Assembly: GCA_007133055.1 (NCBI GenBank)
Contig: SLNM01000378.1
Span: 1-9,218, forward strand
Reading direction: 5' to 3'
Source: Lentisphaeria bacterium
Lineage (GTDB): Bacteria; Verrucomicrobiota; Lentisphaeria; Oligosphaerales; PUNB01
DNA: 9,218 nucleotides
The notes under the pieces are model-generated. The model did no database searches. It had not been told where the DNA came from and saw only the letters and a program-made list of their open reading frames with translations. Positions 5,731 through 9,218 of the stretch are shown one piece after another (within the stretch, counting starts at the first letter, position 1; each line of letters starts with the position of its first letter). The translations under genes and the position numbers were made by a program.

Positions 5731-5911
5731 TAGCCTGAATAATTCATGAGCCATCTACTGCGAGGCACCATTGCACGCAATCTCAACAACTTGCAACCGA
5801 CACCGGTCATTGCCGTACGTCCAGTATGCCGCGACCGGTTTACGGCCGCAAGTTGCTGATCCCACGCACACTGGCACCTCTCGCTATGAAGTTCATGAAT
5901 TAATCAGGCTA
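5731..5911 (-). repeat. 181-bp near-palindromic element with 19-bp terminal inverted repeats; possible MITE or structured RNA
   Basis: The ends tagcctgaataattcatga (5731-5749) and its complement at 5893-5911 match at 18 of 19 positions. Inward, pairing continues through gaggtgcc-like and gcgtg-like blocks, a perfect 8-bp stem (5787-5794 with 5848-5855), a perfect 7-bp stem accggtc/gaccggt (5802-5808 with 5833-5839) and a small cap around 5819-5823. On the minus-strand RNA I count about 11 G-U pairs and 2 A-C mismatches; on the plus strand this ratio is reversed. The element is bounded by TA at both ends (5731-5732 and 5910-5911), as expected for TA-target duplication by Tc1/mariner/IS630-type transposition. 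It has no room for a protein. It lies between the divergent beta-phosphoglucomutase and TPR genes. Alternatives are a non-coding RNA, a bidirectional terminator or a DNA cruciform. Confidence 0.75.
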
Positions 5912-5941
5912 GAGGCGTTTAATTAGCCGGTTTTTTGCATT

Positions 5942-5951
5942 TAAACGTTTA
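5942..5951. promoter_or_regulatory. 10-bp perfect palindrome, possible operator
   Basis: taaacgttta is a perfect palindrome. A half-site cgtttaa also occurs at 5916-5922, and the word tagaggc is found at 5910-5916 and again at 5950-5956. It lies about 285 bp upstream of the TPR start, so a link to its expression is a guess. It may be chance in a locally AT-rich stretch. Confidence 0.25.
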
Positions 5952-6038
5952 GAGGCTATGTTTTGGGGGAAACGGAATCCTATCAGAACCAAGTACAAGG
6001 ATGGGTGCGTGAAGAGGGGCCGCGTGCTTGATATTTCC

Positions 6039-6087
6039 GACTGCTGTGAGACTGTCGGCCCGGCAGTCTGCCCTGCTTTGGCAGTCT
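6039..6087. repeat. Cluster of gactgc/gcagtc inverted and direct repeats
   Basis: gactgtcg (6050-6057) pairs with cggcagtc (6061-6068), with one G-U, around a 3-base loop. An outer gactgc (6039-6044) can pair with gcagtc (6081-6086). ggcagtct occurs twice in direct order (6062-6069 and 6080-6087), so two folds can compete. The cluster lies about 150 bp upstream of the TPR gene start and could be a leader structure or a binding site. No known riboswitch class was recognised. Confidence 0.45.
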
Positions 6088-6168
6088 TAAACGCAGATTA
6101 TGGGGCCAAAAACCGCATCTAACGTCGAAAAGAAACTGGCTGGAGGCGTTAAGCCATTCGTAAATAGA

Positions 6169-6198
6169 TTGTTAAGTTCGGGTGACCAAAGATATAGC
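6169..6198 (+). promoter_or_regulatory. Weak candidate promoter for the TPR gene
   Basis: TTGTTA (6169-6174) and TATAGC (6193-6198) stand 18 bases apart. Each matches four of the six sigma-70 consensus bases. The position, about 40 bp before the ATG, is suitable. The match is weak and other starts further upstream are equally possible. Confidence 0.25.
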
Positions 6199-6223
6199 AG
6201 AGAATGAAACCAGTGGGAACAAC

Positions 6224-6228
6224 AAGGA
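6224..6228 (+). promoter_or_regulatory. Ribosome binding site of the TPR gene
   Basis: AAGGA lies six bases before the ATG at 6235. It supports this start even though the first 40 residues are unusual for a secreted protein. Confidence 0.65.
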
Positions 6229-6234
6229 AGAAAG

Positions 6235-9216
6235 ATGAATAAATCGACCGGAATGCTGCGGATCATCGCATTAATGCAGTTTCCATTGCACGGGCTCGGC
6301 TTGCTGACGGGGTGTGTCGTTTTATCCCTTCATCAACCGCCGTCCTGCGGTGCGTCGGTTCGCCGGTCCCGGCGAGTTTTTTTGCGGGTTGTGCTATTCG
6401 CCTTCGCGCTGTATTGTTCGGCATACGGCAATGCGTGGAACGATACCGTCAATGGTATTCGCCAATTCTATTCGAACTCATCGGCGCACGCCGATGCAAG
6501 GATCGAACTGCTGAATCATGAGGTTTTCGCCTGGCGCAATCGACCGCGCAACGAATTGCTCTTGCAGTGGCGGGAGTTGAAGTCCGCAATTGCCAGTGGG
6601 TCAGCGAGTTTCCCGCGGAATCCGACACTCGGTCAGATTGATGCGGCCATCGATCATATAAGTAATCACATCCAGCCCTGGCTCGGCAGGCTCGAGAGGG
6701 CAACGCAGGAACTGCTGGATCGCTGCGAACAGGATGTGAGCAATTATCGCAATCGCGTTCAAGGGCTGCATGATTACGCAGGCCAATTCATGCAGGCTTT
6801 CGAGCGTGTTCGCGCATCTGATGCTTACCAGGAGCTGATTGAGCAACCAATCTATTCCATCGATGCCGGCCTGCGCGCACAATCCGCTGTCGAAACGTAC
6901 ATTGCCGCGACCATCGATGCCATGACGCAAATCGCGGAGGCGCTCGAAGCGTCCGCGGAGGCGTACCAGCGAGGCGCCAGGGTGGCAGCCGATGAACGCC
7001 TGGCCATGGTAAACTACGGTGGAACCAATGCTGTCTTTTACGATGTCGAGAGAGTACGCGCTGAACATAGGCGGCTCGATTCCATATATGGCCGGGGGCA
7101 AGCAGCTCCGGACTACATGGCATTTGCCCGCGGAAATTCGATCGATTTTCATCGCGTTCCTCCCGATGTCTCCGCTGACTTAATGCTGTATCGCCGCGCC
7201 TCGGCAGTCGTCGATGAAATGAATGCATTCACACCGGAGTTTCGGCAAATCGAATTTCTCGATTTGCATGAAAGCGCCGAACTCGTTCAACGGTATCGTG
7301 TATTACGTTCCCAAACCGGAAAAAAGCCGGAAATTAGTCCGGCCATGGAGCGATTTCTCGAAACGCAGGCTGCCGGCGCCATTAGTCTCAACCTGCATTA
7401 CGAAGCACTGTCCCAGGCAAGAAAAGAAGAGAACGGGCAGCTCTCAGCAACCCGATTAATCGAGTTCGCACCCGCTTTGAGAAGGATGCGTCAAAGCATC
7501 ATCGAGCATCGCGACATATCCGCCTCGCTTCTGCCGGCCTTGATGGCGGAAGCGCAGGCATTGTATCGGGAATACGCTGGGATGCTCAGAGGCGAAAGCA
7601 GCTTGCGGATAGAACGTCTTACGGGTTTTACTCGATTGATGAGGGAGCTCGGCGTCGCGGAATCGGTTTGGGAAGAGTTGTCGGACAAAGCATTGCAGTT
7701 CGAGCAAAGCCGGCTGCGAGCAATTGAAGAATTGGCTTCGGGGGGTGATGACGAAATCCGCAAGCTCGCCGATTTGCTGACCTTGTTTGACCGCCGGCTG
7801 GCTGGCCAAGTTCAAAATTCATCGTATGACGAACTGATGCGTCTGCTTGCCGAGATCAACGCCAACCAGGAGGTGTCCCTAAACAAACGGGTGGCCATTG
7901 CACGGCTTCGCTGCACCCTTGCGCCTGACGATTCGGAGCTTCAGCTTAATTTGGCATGGTATCTTGAGGCATCGGGCCGGTACAGTGATGCCGAGCCAAT
8001 TTACATGCGACTGCGTGAAACGGCTCCGGAAGCCGAACATTTGATTTTGGCTCATGCGCTTAATCTTGACAACCAGGGAGACACGGATGCTGCCGAGGCG
8101 CTGTTCCGCGACATGCTGGCCGATACGCAGTCCGTCGAACTTTCCACGGTGCAAATGTGGTTGCGCTTCGCGCACCGGCAAGGCCGACTGGCGGAAGCGC
8201 TGCAGGGTTGGGAGGAAGCATTCGCGGTTCGCGGTGAACAGGAAGCGTTCTATCGAATGCTGATGTATGCCCATACCTATGCCGGCGACTTCCGCGCCGC
8301 CACAATGGCCTTCGAGTCCCTGCCCGAGGGTACGAAAACAAGCGAGGATTGGGAACATTACGTCCGTCTGGGCTTGAGTTCCGAGGATGTCTATGCGCGG
8401 GCGATGCGGGCGATGTCGGAAGCCCCGGACACGCTCGAACATCGCGCGTCATTGGCTTTTGCCAGGCTCGGGAAAGGGCGCACGGAGGAGGCGCGGGAGC
8501 TGCTGGATGCGATCGGACTGGACAATACCCCTTGGTATCTGCTTGTTTCATGGATTCTTTTTGCGGATATGACCGGATCGGAAGATTTGTCCGCCCGCCT
8601 GGATGCGATGATTGAAGCCATCGAAGGCGCGGAGGAGCGTGACCTGATGCGTGCCTATCGCCTGGTGGCGAAAGGGGACTACGGTGCGGCCGCAACATTG
8701 CTTCAGCCTCATGAATGGCCAGCCTATCCGTACCTGCGATTCCTGCGGGCGCGTGCCGCCCTCGGGCTCGGCGACAGGGACACGGCATTGGCCATGCTCG
8801 ACAAGCTGGATGACGAAGTGGGATTCGAGTTTCTACCCGCCATCACCGTAAAATACCAGCTTCAGGTATTGACGGGGGATCGAGCGGAGGCCGGTCGCAC
8901 GCTTGTCCGCCTGGATGGCGCGAGTGCTTCTGATTGCCCCATCCGAACATTCTATCACTGCCTCTATGAAACGCGGTTTGGCTCGCGCCAGGAGGCCATG
9001 CGCCTCAAGAACGAAGTTCTAACCGCCTACCCGGATGGCCTGGCCGGGATAGGCGGGGTCTGGAACATTTTACCCGAGAGTCTTGCGCTCTTCGATCAGG
9101 CGGGCGCGATCCCAGCGAAGGTTTGGGTATTCGTCGCCGCCGGCCTGCTGCTGGCCGTTCTGCTCGCGTTTGGCTTGCTGCGCATCGTCCGCAGTCGGAA
9201 AAGTGTCCCGTCCTGA
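6235..9216 (+). CDS. Large TPR-repeat protein with a C-terminal membrane anchor, function unknown
   Basis: A 993-residue protein that I do not recognise as a named family. The N-terminus has two hydrophobic stretches: one (about 8-32) ends in LLTGC with C27 in a lipobox-like setting, and a second follows basic RRSRR (43-47) and runs about 48-65 before YGNA-W, which resembles a signal peptidase I site after A67. Residues 70-550 are mainly predicted helix rich in Glu, Arg and Ala, with coiled-coil-like segments. About eight TPR-like helix pairs follow (roughly 554-599, 600-632, 639-667, 670-698, 735-763, 805-824, 833-861, 869-894). A strong membrane segment (963-984) and a basic tail (RIVRSRKS) end the protein. 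The likely topology is a large extracytoplasmic part with a cytoplasmic tail, suggesting a scaffold for a cell-envelope or export complex; this is inference. The start is set by AAGGA at good spacing. The last four residues and the TGA stop lie in a 15-bp motif repeated at 4514-4528. Confidence 0.85.
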   Translation: MNKSTGMLRIIALMQFPLHGLGLLTGCVVLSLHQPPSCGASVRRSRRVFLRVVLFAFALYCSAYGNAWNDTVNGIRQFYSNSSAHADARIELLNHEVFAWRNRPRNELLLQWRELKSAIASGSASFPRNPTLGQIDAAIDHISNHIQPWLGRLERATQELLDRCEQDVSNYRNRVQGLHDYAGQFMQAFERVRASDAYQELIEQPIYSIDAGLRAQSAVETYIAATIDAMTQIAEALEASAEAYQRGARVAADERLAMVNYGGTNAVFYDVERVRAEHRRLDSIYGRGQAAPDYMAFARGNSIDFHRVPPDVSADLMLYRRASAVVDEMNAFTPEFRQIEFLDLHESAELVQRYRVLRSQTGKKPEISPAMERFLETQAAGAISLNLHYEALSQARKEENGQLSATRLIEFAPALRRMRQSIIEHRDISASLLPALMAEAQALYREYAGMLRGESSLRIERLTGFTRLMRELGVAESVWEELSDKALQFEQSRLRAIEELASGGDDEIRKLADLLTLFDRRLAGQVQNSSYDELMRLLAEINANQEVSLNKRVAIARLRCTLAPDDSELQLNLAWYLEASGRYSDAEPIYMRLRETAPEAEHLILAHALNLDNQGDTDAAEALFRDMLADTQSVELSTVQMWLRFAHRQGRLAEALQGWEEAFAVRGEQEAFYRMLMYAHTYAGDFRAATMAFESLPEGTKTSEDWEHYVRLGLSSEDVYARAMRAMSEAPDTLEHRASLAFARLGKGRTEEARELLDAIGLDNTPWYLLVSWILFADMTGSEDLSARLDAMIEAIEGAEERDLMRAYRLVAKGDYGAAATLLQPHEWPAYPYLRFLRARAALGLGDRDTALAMLDKLDDEVGFEFLPAITVKYQLQVLTGDRAEAGRTLVRLDGASASDCPIRTFYHCLYETRFGSRQEAMRLKNEVLTAYPDGLAGIGGVWNILPESLALFDQAGAIPAKVWVFVAAGLLLAVLLAFGLLRIVRSRKSVPS

Positions 9217-9218
9217 AA
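9204..9218 (+). repeat. 15-bp motif shared with 4514-4528, at the window edge
   Basis: The last 15 bases, tgtcccgtcctgaaa, are identical to 4514-4528. They encode the final residues and stop codon of the TPR protein. If this is the end of an insertion sequence, the element would extend to the right beyond the window, and the natural C-terminus of the TPR protein may have been changed. Confidence 0.5.

Noticed and set aside
5731..5911. Retron msr/msd RNA
   Set aside because: A long imperfect hairpin with inverted end repeats is suggestive, but there is no reverse transcriptase in the window, and the pairing continues end to end without a separate msr part.
5731..5911. Integron attC site
   Set aside because: The ends lack the RYYYAAC and GTTRRRY core boxes, and no integrase or cassette array is present. 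ACTTAAC words at 4770-4788 match the box by chance within a direct repeat.

Overview
The window carries three minus-strand genes for alpha-glucoside/trehalose metabolism and, divergent from them, one long plus-strand gene for a membrane-associated TPR protein of unknown role. In transcription order the minus-strand genes are a beta-phosphoglucomutase-type HAD enzyme (4839-5594), a trehalose-6-phosphate phosphatase OtsB (3524-4306) and an inverting GH65 glycoside phosphorylase (10-2430). The TPR gene runs from 6235 to 9216. No tRNA, rRNA, transposase, integrase, reverse transcriptase or CRISPR array was seen.

How the genes fit together: a GH65 enzyme splits an alpha-linked disaccharide with phosphate and releases beta-glucose 1-phosphate. 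The beta-phosphoglucomutase turns this into glucose 6-phosphate. OtsB dephosphorylates trehalose 6-phosphate. The gene order is, from memory, the same as the domain order of the fused mycobacterial protein OtsB1 (Rv2006 type), so the locus looks like an unfused version of that enzyme. No OtsA (trehalose-6-phosphate synthase) is present here.

The spacers are unusually long for one operon and are crowded with repeats. 2431-3523 holds a dispersed repeat with a nested hairpin (2577-2712), a field of at least eight short hairpins (2844-3379), and fifteen 9-bp units in tandem, each with a GATC (3034-3168). 4307-4838 holds two short 8-bp tandem repeats, an IS-end-like 15-mer, an inverted pair of the dispersed repeat and a TTAACC-type repeat. 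The divergent spacer 5595-6234 holds the most striking element: a 181-bp near-palindrome (5731-5911) with 19-bp terminal inverted repeats whose imperfect pairs are mostly G-U on the minus-strand RNA. Nothing else was recognised in 5595-5730 or in most of 5912-6234, apart from a small inverted-repeat cluster, a 10-bp palindrome and a weak promoter candidate.

Both window ends coincide with repeat motifs that recur inside it: the first 13 bases resemble the end of the 181-bp element, and the last 15 bases repeat 4514-4528. This would fit a contig that broke at repeats. The organism is a bacterium with good Shine-Dalgarno sites, moderately high GC and a repeat-rich genome. I cannot place it by sequence. 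The mix of GATCCGTCC-type minisatellites, hairpin fields and 8-bp repeats reminds me of environmental lineages such as the PVC group (for example Kiritimatiellota), but this is only an impression.
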